The notes beneath the pieces were generated by a model. That model had not been told where the DNA came from and did not search any database. It was given only the letters and a program-made list of their open reading frames with translations. Positions 7,704 to 16,356 of a stretch of DNA of 64,000 nt are shown piece after piece. Positions within the stretch are counted from its first letter, which is position 1, and the number at the start of each line of letters is the position of its first letter. Source of the stretch: an uncultured Bacteroidales bacterium (GTDB lineage: Bacteria; Bacteroidota; Bacteroidia; Bacteroidales; F082); assembly GCA_900317055.1 (NCBI GenBank), contig ONFF01000013.1, positions 1-64,000 on the forward strand, written 5' to 3'. Position numbers and translations under genes: made by a program.

Positions 7704-9241
7704 TGAAGAGGGTTTTGACTATCATTATGCTTTTTTTGTACGGGACGGTTTCGTTCGCGCAAGATTCTTTATGTCTTCCCAATGTTACAAGAAGCACAAA
7801 ATCCTATCTGATCGCCGATGGCAACCCGAAGGATACTGCCTACCTAAAAGGGAAATGTCGACAAGCCGGTTTGGACTTAGGGCTTCAAGTGTTGGCCAAC
7901 CGCATCCCGACTGACAGCAAACATGTCACGCCAAAGCCTTCGATACATCTTTTGAAACAAGGAACATTACAACTACTACTTCCTATCGATGAGACCCAAA
8001 CCGAATTTGCCGTATATCACTCCGAACTCTTTGCGACACCAGCCACCATCAATGTCCTACAAATCGACGATGAACTTGTCATTTACCGCAGCACCGAAGA
8101 GGTAGGCGACATTCATTTGTTCTACGGCTGTGTTCGCGGTGCCTTTGGCACAAGGAGGTCGTCCCACTCGAAAGACGCAACGGTTTACAAGCTTTGGGAC
8201 ACGCCTGAACGCGCCCTGCTTCCTGATCTTGAGTTACAAGACCAAATGGCTCAAGCCCAAGCCAAGAAACTGTCTAAAACAACTTATGATCTTTTGATTT
8301 TCAATGATTTGAAAAGTTATGCCTACAATAATCAAGGCGAATCGGCCATTGGCCATTTCCTCGACACGATGCACAAATACAATCCCGACAAGCTTTTGCA
8401 AGCTGACTTGCTCACGCCAAATTCAAAGCGTTTTTTGAGTCGTATCAACGAAAACCGACTCTGGAACGCGTCGATGCGCACCAAAATCGTGGAAACATTG
8501 ACCGAGAGACAGGAATACTATCGCAACAACCAGATGCCTTGGATGATAGGCAACTTCCAAATCCATCTCGCTGACAAGAATAGGCAGGCGACCTCAATGG
8601 AGGAGCTGGAATGGTTCCTCTCCAAAGCCGCCGCTTTCGATGCTGGCTTCGGCCTCGATTTCAGCGTGGAAACCATGCGGAAACATGGACTTACTAATAT
8701 TATGCTCAATACCATTAGGACCTGGGAAACCCTTCGCTTATCCCATGCTTTCAGTGACAAGTTGAAGGAAGCACTAAAAGACCCTTACGGTGACTGGCAT
8801 ATCAAGAAAGATGGAGACGATTTTCTCCTCTATCCCCAGCACAACTCACGTCGTTATTATTGCAATCTCACCGACGACCACTGGGAATGGAACTCCCCTT
8901 ACACAAGCCCATTCGCACTCAGCATAGCCGTAGAAGGTAAAGGCAGTATAAGCAATCTGGCCATCAGGACGCCAAATGGAGTTCTGCATTTCTCCTGCTC
9001 CATAAAAGCCGGCCAATATCTCATTTATGATTTCGAAGGCAACGCCTGTATTACCGACTTAAACTACAACAAAACCGGAGATGTGACCGCAGAAGGCGTT
9101 TCGCTATTGCATGAAGGCATTTCCGAGGTATCATTCACTTGCGAGGTCAAAACAGAAGAGAGAAAAAAGCCGGAGGTAACCATTCGTTATTATACCCACG
9201 GCGATGCATTGAAGATTATGAAGCGAAAGGGCAATCCGTAA
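7703..9241 (+). CDS. Secreted protein of unknown function, possible glycosidase-like barrel
   Basis: A 512-residue protein with a signal peptide (residues 1-19, cleavage near F-A-Q). The early region LQIDDELVIYRS...GCVRGAFGTRRSSH resembles a small domain found before glycosidase-like TIM barrels in uncharacterised proteins; it is followed by YDLLIFNDLKSYAYNNQGE, an acidic strand-end pattern, and GFGLDFSVETMRKHG. The C terminus looks beta-rich. No family is confidently recognised, so a carbohydrate role is inference only. The start codon overlaps the dgt stop by one base, so expression is probably coupled to dgt although one product is cytoplasmic and the other exported. Confidence 0.7.
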   Translation: MKRVLTIIMLFLYGTVSFAQDSLCLPNVTRSTKSYLIADGNPKDTAYLKGKCRQAGLDLGLQVLANRIPTDSKHVTPKPSIHLLKQGTLQLLLPIDETQTEFAVYHSELFATPATINVLQIDDELVIYRSTEEVGDIHLFYGCVRGAFGTRRSSHSKDATVYKLWDTPERALLPDLELQDQMAQAQAKKLSKTTYDLLIFNDLKSYAYNNQGESAIGHFLDTMHKYNPDKLLQADLLTPNSKRFLSRINENRLWNASMRTKIVETLTERQEYYRNNQMPWMIGNFQIHLADKNRQATSMEELEWFLSKAAAFDAGFGLDFSVETMRKHGLTNIMLNTIRTWETLRLSHAFSDKLKEALKDPYGDWHIKKDGDDFLLYPQHNSRRYYCNLTDDHWEWNSPYTSPFALSIAVEGKGSISNLAIRTPNGVLHFSCSIKAGQYLIYDFEGNACITDLNYNKTGDVTAEGVSLLHEGISEVSFTCEVKTEERKKPEVTIRYYTHGDALKIMKRKGNP

Positions 9242-9353
9242 TCAAGGTAACTACGCCCGTCGAAGGGGAAAAACCGTTCCATTCATTACAAATGAGGATA
9301 GCTTTCGAAAAAAAGTATCATAAATAAGGATATGAGCGTATGCAAGGTCTTTG

Positions 9354-9361
9354 TATTTTTG
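9354..9361 (+). promoter_or_regulatory. -7 promoter box of the feo operon
   Basis: TATTTTTG, 23 bases before the feoAB start at 9384. Confidence 0.6.
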
Positions 9362-9383
9362 CAACTTCAAACAGAATCCTTAG

Positions 9384-11750
9384 ATGATCACACTCGATAA
9401 AATAGAAATAGGACAATCCGCACGCATTCAAGAGGTGAATGGAGAAGGACAACGCCGACAGCATTTCCTAGACATGGGCCTCATCCCCGATGCCATTGTC
9501 AAGCTCGTGAAATATGCGCCTTTAGGCGACCCGATGGAAATCATGGTGCACGGCTATGCCCTGACGCTCCGTAAGGCCGATGCCGCCCTTATCGGAGTGG
9601 AGCCTTGCGACGGGACCCAAACCGAAGAAAAAGATAAGGATACAAGCATTGACCGCCTCTATATCACCTCTCTCCCCGACCACAACGCCCACCCTGGCTT
9701 AGGTGAGGAAGGCATCTACCACGACAAGAACCACGAAACTCCACTACCCAAAGGCACCAAGCTGACCTTTGCCCTCGCCGGTCAACAGAACTGCGGCAAG
9801 ACCACCCTTTTCAACCAGTTGACGGGAGCCAACCAACATGTGGGCAACTTCCCCGGTGTCACCGTCGACCGCAAGGACGGCACCATCAAAGGGCATCCTG
9901 ACACCTCGGTCACCGACCTGCCAGGCATCTACTCCCTGTCGCCATACACCTCTGAGGAAATCGTCTCGCGCGAGTTCATCATGAAAGAGAAGCCCAAAGG
10001 CATCATCAACATCGTGGATGCCAACAACATTGAGCGCAACCTCTACCTTACCATGCAACTCATGGAATTGGGCGTACCTATGGTATTGGCACTCAACATG
10101 ATGGATGAGGTACGCAACAACGGAGGCAGTATCCTCGTCAACGAAATGGAGCAAATCCTAGGTCTGCCTGTGGTACCCATCTCTGCCGCCAAGAACGAAG
10201 GCGTTTCCGAGCTTGTCGACCATGCCATACATATTGCGAAATACCAGGAAGCCCCTGTACGTCAGGACTTCTGCGACAAGGATGACCATGGCGGTGCCGT
10301 ACACCGTTGCCTCCACAGCATCATGCACCTCATCGAAGACCACGCCCAACGCGCCGACATTCCTGTCAGGTTTGCAGCTTCAAAGCTTGTGGAAGGCGAC
10401 CCAATTGTGATGGAGGCTTTGCAACTCTCCCAGAACGAGAAAGAGACCTTGGAGCACCTCATCGTGCAGATGGAAGAAGAACGCGGCCTCGACCGTGCTG
10501 CAGCCATGGCTGAGATGCGGTTTGCCTTTATCAAGAAGCTCTGCGACAAGACCGTTATCAAACCCAAGGAAAGCAAGGAATACCAACGCAGTCGCCGCAT
10601 CGACCGCATCCTAACGGGCAAATGGACAGCCATACCCATCTTTATCCTGGTCATGGTAGGCATCATCTATCTCTCCATTGACTTTCTTGGAGCGCCGTTG
10701 CAGAATTGGCTTGACCAAGGCATCTCGTGGCTGGCTGAGCAATGCGGAACGGCTTTGGCCAACTGGAATGTCAGTCCTGCAGTGCAGTCGTTAGTTGTTG
10801 ACGGCATCTTTGGTGGCGTAGGCAGTGTCTTGAGTTTTGTACCTATTATTATATTGCTGTTCTTCTTCCTCAGTCTGTTGGAGGACAGTGGCTATATGGC
10901 ACGTGTAGCCTTCGTCAGCGACAGTTTCCTGCGCAAGCTCGGCCTCACAGGCCATAGCATCGTGCCTATGCTCATCGGTTTTGGCTGCACGGTGCCTGCC
11001 GTGATGTCGACGCGAACCCTCCATTCGACCCACGACCGTTGGCGCACCATCCTGTTGACACCTTTCATGAGCTGCTCGGCCAAGATTCCGATTTATGGCT
11101 TCTTCACGGCAGCATTCTTCCCCGGACACGGCGGTGTGGTGCTGATTTGCCTTTATCTGTTGGGCATTATCGTAGGCATCATCACAGCTTTGTTCACCAA
11201 ATGGTTCGGACACAAAGGTGATGTGGCACCCTTCGTCATGGAGTTGCCCAACTACCGTCTGCCTGGCCTCAAGAACGTGGCGCACCTGCTTTGGGACAAA
11301 ACCAAAGATTTCCTACAACGAGCTTTTACGGTCATTTTCTTGGCCACTTTGGTGATTTGGTTCCTGCAGACCTTCGACTTCCACTTCAATATGGTAGAGA
11401 ATGGCGAAGGAAGCATGCTGGCGAGTGTAGCAGGCTGGATTGCACCCATCTTCCGTCCTTTGGGTTTGGGTAACTGGCAAGTCGTCACAGCTTTGATCAG
11501 TGGTTTCATGGCCAAGGAGAGCGTCGTAGCCACACTTGAGGTCTTGAACGCCAAAGTACTCTTCACCACCATCACCAGCATTTCGATGTTGGTCTTCTGC
11601 TTGCTCTACACGCCTTGTGTGGCCGCCATGGCCGCCATCCGTCGCGAGTTGGGTGCCAAGTGGATGCTGTTCATCATTCTGTTCCAATGCGCCGTCGCCT
11701 GGATATGCGCTTGGATTGCCTATCTCATCGCCAACGCTGTCATCGCATGA
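9384..11750 (+). CDS. feoB: Fused ferrous iron transporter FeoA-FeoB
   Basis: A 788-residue fusion: an SH3-like FeoA domain (residues 1-75, with QHFLDMGLIPDA and the G-Y-A-L-T-L-R strand) joined to a G domain and the FeoB inner-membrane channel. The G1 loop is GQQNCGKT (133-140) where the textbook form is GNPNxGKT; G3 is DLPG (178-181) and G4 lies in LALNMMDEV. The membrane half begins near residue 420 and contains two Gate-like segments, one with GFGCTVPAVMSTR. It imports Fe(II) under low-oxygen conditions. A FeoB-associated small protein starts within the stop codon (ATGA). Confidence 0.95.
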   Translation: MITLDKIEIGQSARIQEVNGEGQRRQHFLDMGLIPDAIVKLVKYAPLGDPMEIMVHGYALTLRKADAALIGVEPCDGTQTEEKDKDTSIDRLYITSLPDHNAHPGLGEEGIYHDKNHETPLPKGTKLTFALAGQQNCGKTTLFNQLTGANQHVGNFPGVTVDRKDGTIKGHPDTSVTDLPGIYSLSPYTSEEIVSREFIMKEKPKGIINIVDANNIERNLYLTMQLMELGVPMVLALNMMDEVRNNGGSILVNEMEQILGLPVVPISAAKNEGVSELVDHAIHIAKYQEAPVRQDFCDKDDHGGAVHRCLHSIMHLIEDHAQRADIPVRFAASKLVEGDPIVMEALQLSQNEKETLEHLIVQMEEERGLDRAAAMAEMRFAFIKKLCDKTVIKPKESKEYQRSRRIDRILTGKWTAIPIFILVMVGIIYLSIDFLGAPLQNWLDQGISWLAEQCGTALANWNVSPAVQSLVVDGIFGGVGSVLSFVPIIILLFFFLSLLEDSGYMARVAFVSDSFLRKLGLTGHSIVPMLIGFGCTVPAVMSTRTLHSTHDRWRTILLTPFMSCSAKIPIYGFFTAAFFPGHGGVVLICLYLLGIIVGIITALFTKWFGHKGDVAPFVMELPNYRLPGLKNVAHLLWDKTKDFLQRAFTVIFLATLVIWFLQTFDFHFNMVENGEGSMLASVAGWIAPIFRPLGLGNWQVVTALISGFMAKESVVATLEVLNAKVLFTTITSISMLVFCLLYTPCVAAMAAIRRELGAKWMLFIILFQCAVAWICAWIAYLIANAVIA

Positions 11751-11923
11751 ATCTGCCTACCATCATAGTGCTTTTGGTCGTTCTGGCAATGGTCATTATT
11801 GCCATCCGTGCCATGCGGATGGGCAAGGGCAAATGTTCTTGTAATGACTCTGACAAGCACAAGGTAAAATCCAGCCAATGTGCTTCATGTGCGGCAAATT
11901 GTCCGCTAAAAGGGCACCGATAA
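11747..11923 (+). CDS. FeoB-associated Cys-rich membrane protein
   Basis: A 58-residue protein starting at ATG 11747, overlapping the feoB stop by four bases (ATGA), so translation is coupled. One N-terminal helix (TIIVLLVVLAMVIIAIRAM) is followed by a cytoplasmic tail with five cysteines (KGKCSCND and QCASCAANCPLKG). Size, topology and position match the FeoB-associated Cys-rich family; a role in handling iron at the channel exit is inferred. Confidence 0.88.
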   Translation: MNLPTIIVLLVVLAMVIIAIRAMRMGKGKCSCNDSDKHKVKSSQCASCAANCPLKGHR

Positions 11924-11930
11924 GGCACAA

Positions 11931-11961
11931 AAAAGCCCGTTTCGTTTCGAAACAGGCTTTT
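11931..11961. terminator. Bidirectional hairpin terminator
   Basis: AAAAGCC-C-GTTTCG pairs with CGAAAC-A-GGCTTTT around a TTT loop, with one mismatch. It lies between the convergent feo operon and the Lcl-like gene. Confidence 0.8.
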
Positions 11962-11981
11962 GTCTCTTCTAGTTTCTAAAC

Positions 11982-12614
11982 TTAGAAATTGATCACGCCA
12001 CGAACCACGCGTCTAGCATCTTTGGTGCCATTGTAAGTCTGGTCCTTGAAACGCAGCGCACCCGAAGCATTCATATACCATGCACTGGCAACATTATACT
12101 CAGTGGATGACCAGCACTCCCAATTCGGATCTTCTGGGAATAATTCATCACCGCCCACAGCCGAAAGGCTTGCGTTAACCTTGTCAATTTTACTGTAGAG
12201 GCGCTTCAGCTGACCAGCGGCGGGAAGATACCAACCGTTTTCATAATCAAGGGCGTTAAACGCAGGATGATCTGACCTATTTTCGAGGATGACACCCGTG
12301 TTCTTGTATCCGTCAAGATTCGCTGTCGCATTGGAAAGTTGTGTACAATCACGCAATGGGCTGTTATAGCAGTTGGGACCCCATGCAAAGTTGCCACTGT
12401 CATGCAGCGCCACAGCCCAACCGTGTTTTCCGGAGCCATCCACATAAAAGACAACCGCTATTGCACCGTTATCTTCCGAACTAAAAATGGTAGGACTGAC
12501 CACACGGTCATCTTCGCAAAGGATGTCACCCACATGGACTTGGGCGTTTACAAATGGCATCGAAAATACCACCAAAAGCAATGCCATCACTATTTTCAGT
12601 ACATTTTTACTCAT
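11982..12614 (-). CDS. Secreted Lcl/DUF1566-like domain protein
   Basis: About 210 residues from the ATG at 12614 (SKNVLKIVMALLLVVFSMPFVNA signal peptide, cleavage before Q-V-H). The C-terminal part has GWYLPAAGQLKRLY, WECWSSTEYN, SAWYMNASG and RRVVRGV, the pattern of the DUF1566/Lcl C-terminal domain found in Bacteroidota surface proteins. An in-frame codon at 12650 would start inside the -7 box at 12648-12655, so the downstream ATG is preferred. No sorting domain is seen; ligand and role unknown. Confidence 0.75.
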   Translation of the reverse strand: MSKNVLKIVMALLLVVFSMPFVNAQVHVGDILCEDDRVVSPTIFSSEDNGAIAVVFYVDGSGKHGWAVALHDSGNFAWGPNCYNSPLRDCTQLSNATANLDGYKNTGVILENRSDHPAFNALDYENGWYLPAAGQLKRLYSKIDKVNASLSAVGGDELFPEDPNWECWSSTEYNVASAWYMNASGALRFKDQTYNGTKDARRVVRGVINF

Positions 12615-12647
12615 AGCTATTTCTATTTTATAGTACATTTTGAATTG

Positions 12648-12655
12648 CAAAATTA
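12648..12655 (-). promoter_or_regulatory. -7 promoter box
   Basis: TAATTTTG on the minus strand; decides in favour of the start at 12614 for the Lcl-like gene. Confidence 0.55.
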
Positions 12656-12712
12656 GTACTTTTTTTTGAAAGAAAATGCAAAATCAAGGAAACAAAGAAA
12701 AAAAAAGCGATT

Positions 12713-13969
12713 TTACTCCTCAATCAAGTGGTAATATTTCGTTTGATACCCCTCCCACTCCCCTGTCAACAATTCGGGATGGAAGAAATGAATGAAGTCG
12801 GCCAACAACAAATCTGGCTCACACTGCGACTGCTCGAAATAGCCCGTTGAGAGGATATCGCAGACGATGATTTGATGGTTTTTGTAGGCATCGAAAAGCG
12901 GATAAACAGGATTCTCTTTGGCTAACGCATCGTAGGTCATCGGGAAAGGATTGGAGTTGATGACGCGCCAGAAGTCGGCGTGCTGCGCCTTGGCAAGAAT
13001 GCTTTCGGCATCCATGGGCACGCTGGCCGTCGAAGGGTTGTCCTTCCAGATGTAGTCAGCACCGGCATCGGCGAAGAGCTTGGCGATATAACTGCGCCCA
13101 CCAGCCACATACCATTGTCCGTTGAAGGCTAGGTCGGAAAACACCGTGGGACGGTGCTCTACATCAGCGCAAAGCGTGGAAAGCGCATTATAGCGTCGCT
13201 CAATGTCGTCGAACCAAGCATCGGCCTTGTCCTCGCAGCCCGCAAGTATGCCTATGACACGAATCCATTCGGCACGACCCAAGGGTGTGTTCTCCATGTA
13301 GTCGGCAAAAGGAAACAGCACAGCTCCCGTGACATTCAAGCCGCCTTGATTGCCATCGAAATAAGGTGAATAGAGCAAAGCATCCGGTTGCAGTTGTATC
13401 ATCCTTTCAATATCGGCTGAGGCTTCTGTACCGATGTCGTAGACCTTCTGCTGCGCCAACAACGAGCGCATGGTTGTATCGGTCACGAAACGGCCTTCAA
13501 GGATGCCTTTCACACGATGGATTTCACCCAAGCGAAGGAAGACAGCCCATTGCGTGGCCGAAAACGAAATCACCGACTTCACCGGCACCTGCAACACACC
13601 AGCCACATCCTTGTCAACCGTGGCTGCCGTATCCTTGACCAAGGCGAACTTTCCCAACGACAAGGTGGTATCCCAAGGGCAAATCACCTCCATCAGATAG
13701 CCATAATCCCTTTCGCTGACGATGACATTGTGGGCATAGCGCATAAGGTTGTCGCCTTGCGTCGTTTCCTTGACACCGGTCTTGCCTTTGGGCGCGCAAG
13801 CGACAAAAAGCAACATTAAGCACAACACCCACATGCAGCAAAATACGCGTCGCTTTGCGTCACTGCGAGGCACGAAGCAGTCCAGATAAGTGATTGTTGC
13901 CTGGATTGCTTCGTCGTGCCTCCTCGCAATGACGCGAAGCGGCAGTACAGTTTGAGTCTTACTTTCCAT
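12713..13969 (-). CDS. BtuF/FecB-like periplasmic binding lipoprotein
   Basis: A substrate-binding protein of the helical-backbone class (KDVAGVLQVPVKSVISFSATQWAVFLRLGE, later DIERMIQLQPDALLYSP, GRSYIAKLFADAGADYIW). Position at the end of a riboswitch-led operon suggests corrinoid binding; no ABC permease is present. The ATG at 13969 overlaps the stop of the preceding CWC gene by 11 bases, but the lipobox (LMLLFVAC) comes only 57 residues later because a palindromic repeat (13846-13941) occupies the intervening frame. The true start may be 13834 or a GTG near 13873; with the GTG, the repeat itself would supply the basic residues (K-R-R) of the signal peptide. Confidence 0.78.
   Translation of the reverse strand: MESKTQTVLPLRVIARRHDEAIQATITYLDCFVPRSDAKRRVFCCMWVLCLMLLFVACAPKGKTGVKETTQGDNLMRYAHNVIVSERDYGYLMEVICPWDTTLSLGKFALVKDTAATVDKDVAGVLQVPVKSVISFSATQWAVFLRLGEIHRVKGILEGRFVTDTTMRSLLAQQKVYDIGTEASADIERMIQLQPDALLYSPYFDGNQGGLNVTGAVLFPFADYMENTPLGRAEWIRVIGILAGCEDKADAWFDDIERRYNALSTLCADVEHRPTVFSDLAFNGQWYVAGGRSYIAKLFADAGADYIWKDNPSTASVPMDAESILAKAQHADFWRVINSNPFPMTYDALAKENPVYPLFDAYKNHQIIVCDILSTGYFEQSQCEPDLLLADFIHFFHPELLTGEWEGYQTKYYHLIEE
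13846..13941. repeat. Long imperfect palindrome (REP-like) in the 5' part of the btuF-like gene
   Basis: Arms GCGTCACTGCGAGG..CACGA..AGCAGTCCAG (13856-13885) and CTGGATTGCTTCGTCGTGCC...CGCAATGACGCG (13901-13935) pair with a few mismatches around ATAAGTGATTGTTGC. The frame stays open through it, encoding VIARRHDEAIQ and FVPRSDAKRR. Confidence 0.85.
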
Positions 13970-14123
13970 TGATTTCCTCCAAACATTCTTTGCACAGGCA
14001 ATCATTGTAATGTTCCTTCAGATAGGCTTTTGTAACGTCGGTGAGCTTCACCTTGACGCACCAGCAGTCGATGGAATGCACGCATTCAAAGGTTTTTCCG
14101 CAACGGGGACAGGTTTTTGTCAT
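13959..14123 (-). CDS. Cysteine-rich CWC family protein
   Basis: A 54-residue protein from the ATG at 14123: CPRCGKTFEC, then DCWCVKV and a C-terminal CLCKEC. Eight cysteines arranged as CxxC pairs plus the C-W-C signature identify the CWC family, small probable zinc or metal-binding proteins often found beside corrinoid-uptake genes in Bacteroidota. Molecular role unknown. Its stop overlaps the ATG at 13969 of the btuF-like gene, indicating coupled translation. Confidence 0.8.
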   Translation of the reverse strand: MTKTCPRCGKTFECVHSIDCWCVKVKLTDVTKAYLKEHYNDCLCKECLEEINGK

Positions 14124-14190
14124 TTGTTTATTGTTGATTGTTGAATTAACTACGTTGAATCTTCGATTTGTTGAATTGTTTTTTGAAGAG

Positions 14191-14241
14191 TTCGGGCGGA
14201 TTTGCAATCCGCCCGAACTGAGTTGGGGATTTGCAATCCCC
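14191..14241. repeat. Twin palindromes GGCGGATTTGCAATCCGCC and GGGGATTTGCAATCCCC
   Basis: Two perfect hairpins, 14191-14217 and 14225-14241, sharing the core GGATTTGCAATCC with different arms. They lie between the BtuG-like gene and the CWC gene inside the B12 operon, where they could act as an mRNA stability or attenuation element. Confidence 0.8.
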
Positions 14242-14255
14242 TAAAAGAATATCAA

Positions 14256-15359
14256 TTATTTAAACAACATTGCACTGGGAATGGCACCCGCCTCGAACGA
14301 ACTGAGCCGCACACCATCGCTGGAATAACGATAGACGGTGCCGTTCATCATGTAGTTCTTGGCATCGGTCACATAGATGTCGCCCGTCTCCGGCTGCACG
14401 GTCATGTTGTAGAACAGGCCACCTGCCTCAGCGGCGATATTGAAGGTTTCATACAAACTCAGCGTGCCGATGTCGAAACGGCGCACCGCATTGTTGAGAA
14501 TGAGATACAATTGGTCACCCGACGGGTTGGCTCTCAGTACCGTAGCCGTGCCGTCAAATTCATAACGCTTCACGGCGGTCTTGAGCTGGGTGTCAATTTC
14601 CCACAACGAAGGCTTCTCGCCATAGTCCTCATCCCACGAACGGCCTTCGCAAAGCACCCACACATGGTCATTCTTGTCGACGGCCATGCTGTTGGGCTCC
14701 TTCCCCACCTCAACTTCAGCCACCTTCACGTCGTTGTTCATGTCAATGACTTGAACGGTATTGTAGCTATCATGCGAGTTGGGATCGATATAATAAGTCG
14801 ACCAGTTGCTGACATACAACTCATTGCCCACAGGCACCAGTTTCTCCGTGGTCTTGCCCGTCTCCACGAACCCACAATGGCTCATGTCCTGCGGGTTGAC
14901 AATCCAAAGGCCTGTGCCAATCAAATCGCTGACATACGCCTTGTTGGGAGCCACAAAGTACATCTCGCGCGGCGAATAGAAATCAGTAAGCTTGAAAGGT
15001 TTGGTCTGGTCACACTTCAAAGTGTTGGCATCTACCTTATATATTAGATTACTGTTATTGACCACAATATACAACTTTCCATCTACCAAAGCCATGCTTT
15101 CAGCCACATCGCCGATGGGAGCATCATTGGCCTTGTAAAACAGGTTGTTGGCCACCGTGTCGGCCACTGGGTCATAGAATGACAGTGAGGCATTGGAAAA
15201 CTGATAGTTGCCTTCATTCAGGACAAAAACGCCTTTGAGATTGACTGGATGAGGCTTTATAGTATCAGTAGGGTCAACGGGAGTCGGTGTCGGGTCGGGC
15301 TTGCAGGAGAACAATGCCAAAGCCAACAATGCCAGCAGAAACAGCTTCGTTTTTTTCAT
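14256..15359 (-). CDS. BtuG-like surface cobalamin-binding beta-propeller lipoprotein
   Basis: A 367-residue lipoprotein (LALLALALFSC, Cys19) with a proline/threonine linker and a seven-bladed YncE/DUF5074-like propeller: GVFVLNEGNYQFSNASLSFYD opens it, followed by repeated GKLYIVVNNSN, NKAYVSDLIGTGLWIVN, GNELYVSNW and GDIYVTDAKNYM blades. BtuG proteins cap the outer-membrane receptor BtuB and capture B12 at very high affinity in gut Bacteroides. The family call rests on the blade pattern, the lipoprotein signal and the cobalamin riboswitch at the head of the operon. No btuB accompanies it here. Confidence 0.83.
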   Translation of the reverse strand: MKKTKLFLLALLALALFSCKPDPTPTPVDPTDTIKPHPVNLKGVFVLNEGNYQFSNASLSFYDPVADTVANNLFYKANDAPIGDVAESMALVDGKLYIVVNNSNLIYKVDANTLKCDQTKPFKLTDFYSPREMYFVAPNKAYVSDLIGTGLWIVNPQDMSHCGFVETGKTTEKLVPVGNELYVSNWSTYYIDPNSHDSYNTVQVIDMNNDVKVAEVEVGKEPNSMAVDKNDHVWVLCEGRSWDEDYGEKPSLWEIDTQLKTAVKRYEFDGTATVLRANPSGDQLYLILNNAVRRFDIGTLSLYETFNIAAEAGGLFYNMTVQPETGDIYVTDAKNYMMNGTVYRYSSDGVRLSSFEAGAIPSAMLFK

Positions 15360-15375
15360 TTCAGTTTGTGTTTAT

Positions 15376-16356
15376 TTATTGTTTCACAACACGTTTCGTA
15401 ACAGTTTTTCCGTCAGCGTTAATGCGAACGAAATAGATGCCTTGGTTCAAGTCACTCATGTCAACGATATCGAAAGTGGAAACCATAACCTTCTGCCCCA
15501 CAAGATTATAAATCTCGACGGATTGCAAGTCTTCGGCTTTCACCATCAGTCTGTCTCTCACGGGATTGGGGTACACGGCAATGGATTCCACCGCATTTTC
15601 GGGCACATCGTTATGGGCGATGTCATGAATCACACCAACAGCATCAAGGTCGAAGCCGCTGGAAGCAAATGCTGTGGGCCATGGGTCGTTGACGATATGG
15701 CCTTCTGAGTCTTTGGTGGCATATTCAGGATCGATGTTGCCCACCACATCGACGATACGGACATGAGTGACACGATTCTTGTCCAAAAGCTCGTTGTCCT
15801 CCACTTCGTCCAGATCGAACGGAGTGCCATAAAACGCACCGTATTTGCTGGCAAAGTTATGGAGTTGTGCAGGAACAATGGAGCCCGCATTACCGAGTTG
15901 CGTTTCGGTTTGGACATAGGTTACAGCGGGGAAACGGAAGAAATTCACGCCATCGGAGCTGACTTCCACAAAGCCCAACTCAAGTGCCCAAGTATCAGGA
16001 TTCACAGCATTGGCGAAACCATTCTCAAAGACTGCAAAATCCGGACCTTCCCCATTGTAAATTGGCGACTCGAAGGTTAAGGTGGCTGTGCCGCCGTCAC
16101 CCAGACTCACCACATCATAGGTGCCACCAGGCTTACCTAGAGCAAGCGAATCTGCGCCATACGATGCAAGGCCATTTTCAGGTTTGTCGATGCGCATCGG
16201 GCCACGCTCAACCGTGCATCCGGTAGCCCAAGCCACAAATGCTGAAGAGTCGGCATGCATGGCTGTGGTGCCGGGTTGATCTTGCGCGGGCGCAAACTGT
16301 GCCCACAGCGCGACCGGCACCATAGCCAACAACAGGATGGAAATCCTTTTTATCAT
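15376..16356 (-). CDS. T9SS-sorted cell-surface protein of the B12 locus (possibly BtuH-like)
   Basis: A 326-residue secreted protein: signal peptide (ISILLLAMVPVALWA), a beta-sandwich-like region with GGTATLTFESPIYNGEGPDFAVFENG and ELGFVEVSSDGVNFFRFPAV, and a T9SS type A sorting domain (SIAVYPNPVRDRLMV to KRVVKQ). The central domain is typical of Bacteroidota cell-surface proteins next to BtuG genes; a corrinoid-binding (BtuH-like) role is inferred from position only. The start overlaps the stop of the upstream gene by four bases. Confidence 0.7.
   Translation of the reverse strand: MIKRISILLLAMVPVALWAQFAPAQDQPGTTAMHADSSAFVAWATGCTVERGPMRIDKPENGLASYGADSLALGKPGGTYDVVSLGDGGTATLTFESPIYNGEGPDFAVFENGFANAVNPDTWALELGFVEVSSDGVNFFRFPAVTYVQTETQLGNAGSIVPAQLHNFASKYGAFYGTPFDLDEVEDNELLDKNRVTHVRIVDVVGNIDPEYATKDSEGHIVNDPWPTAFASSGFDLDAVGVIHDIAHNDVPENAVESIAVYPNPVRDRLMVKAEDLQSVEIYNLVGQKVMVSTFDIVDMSDLNQGIYFVRINADGKTVTKRVVKQ

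Noticed and set aside
7703-9241. Assignment to a named glycoside hydrolase family
   Set aside because: Only general barrel-like patterns are visible and no catalytic pair could be assigned.
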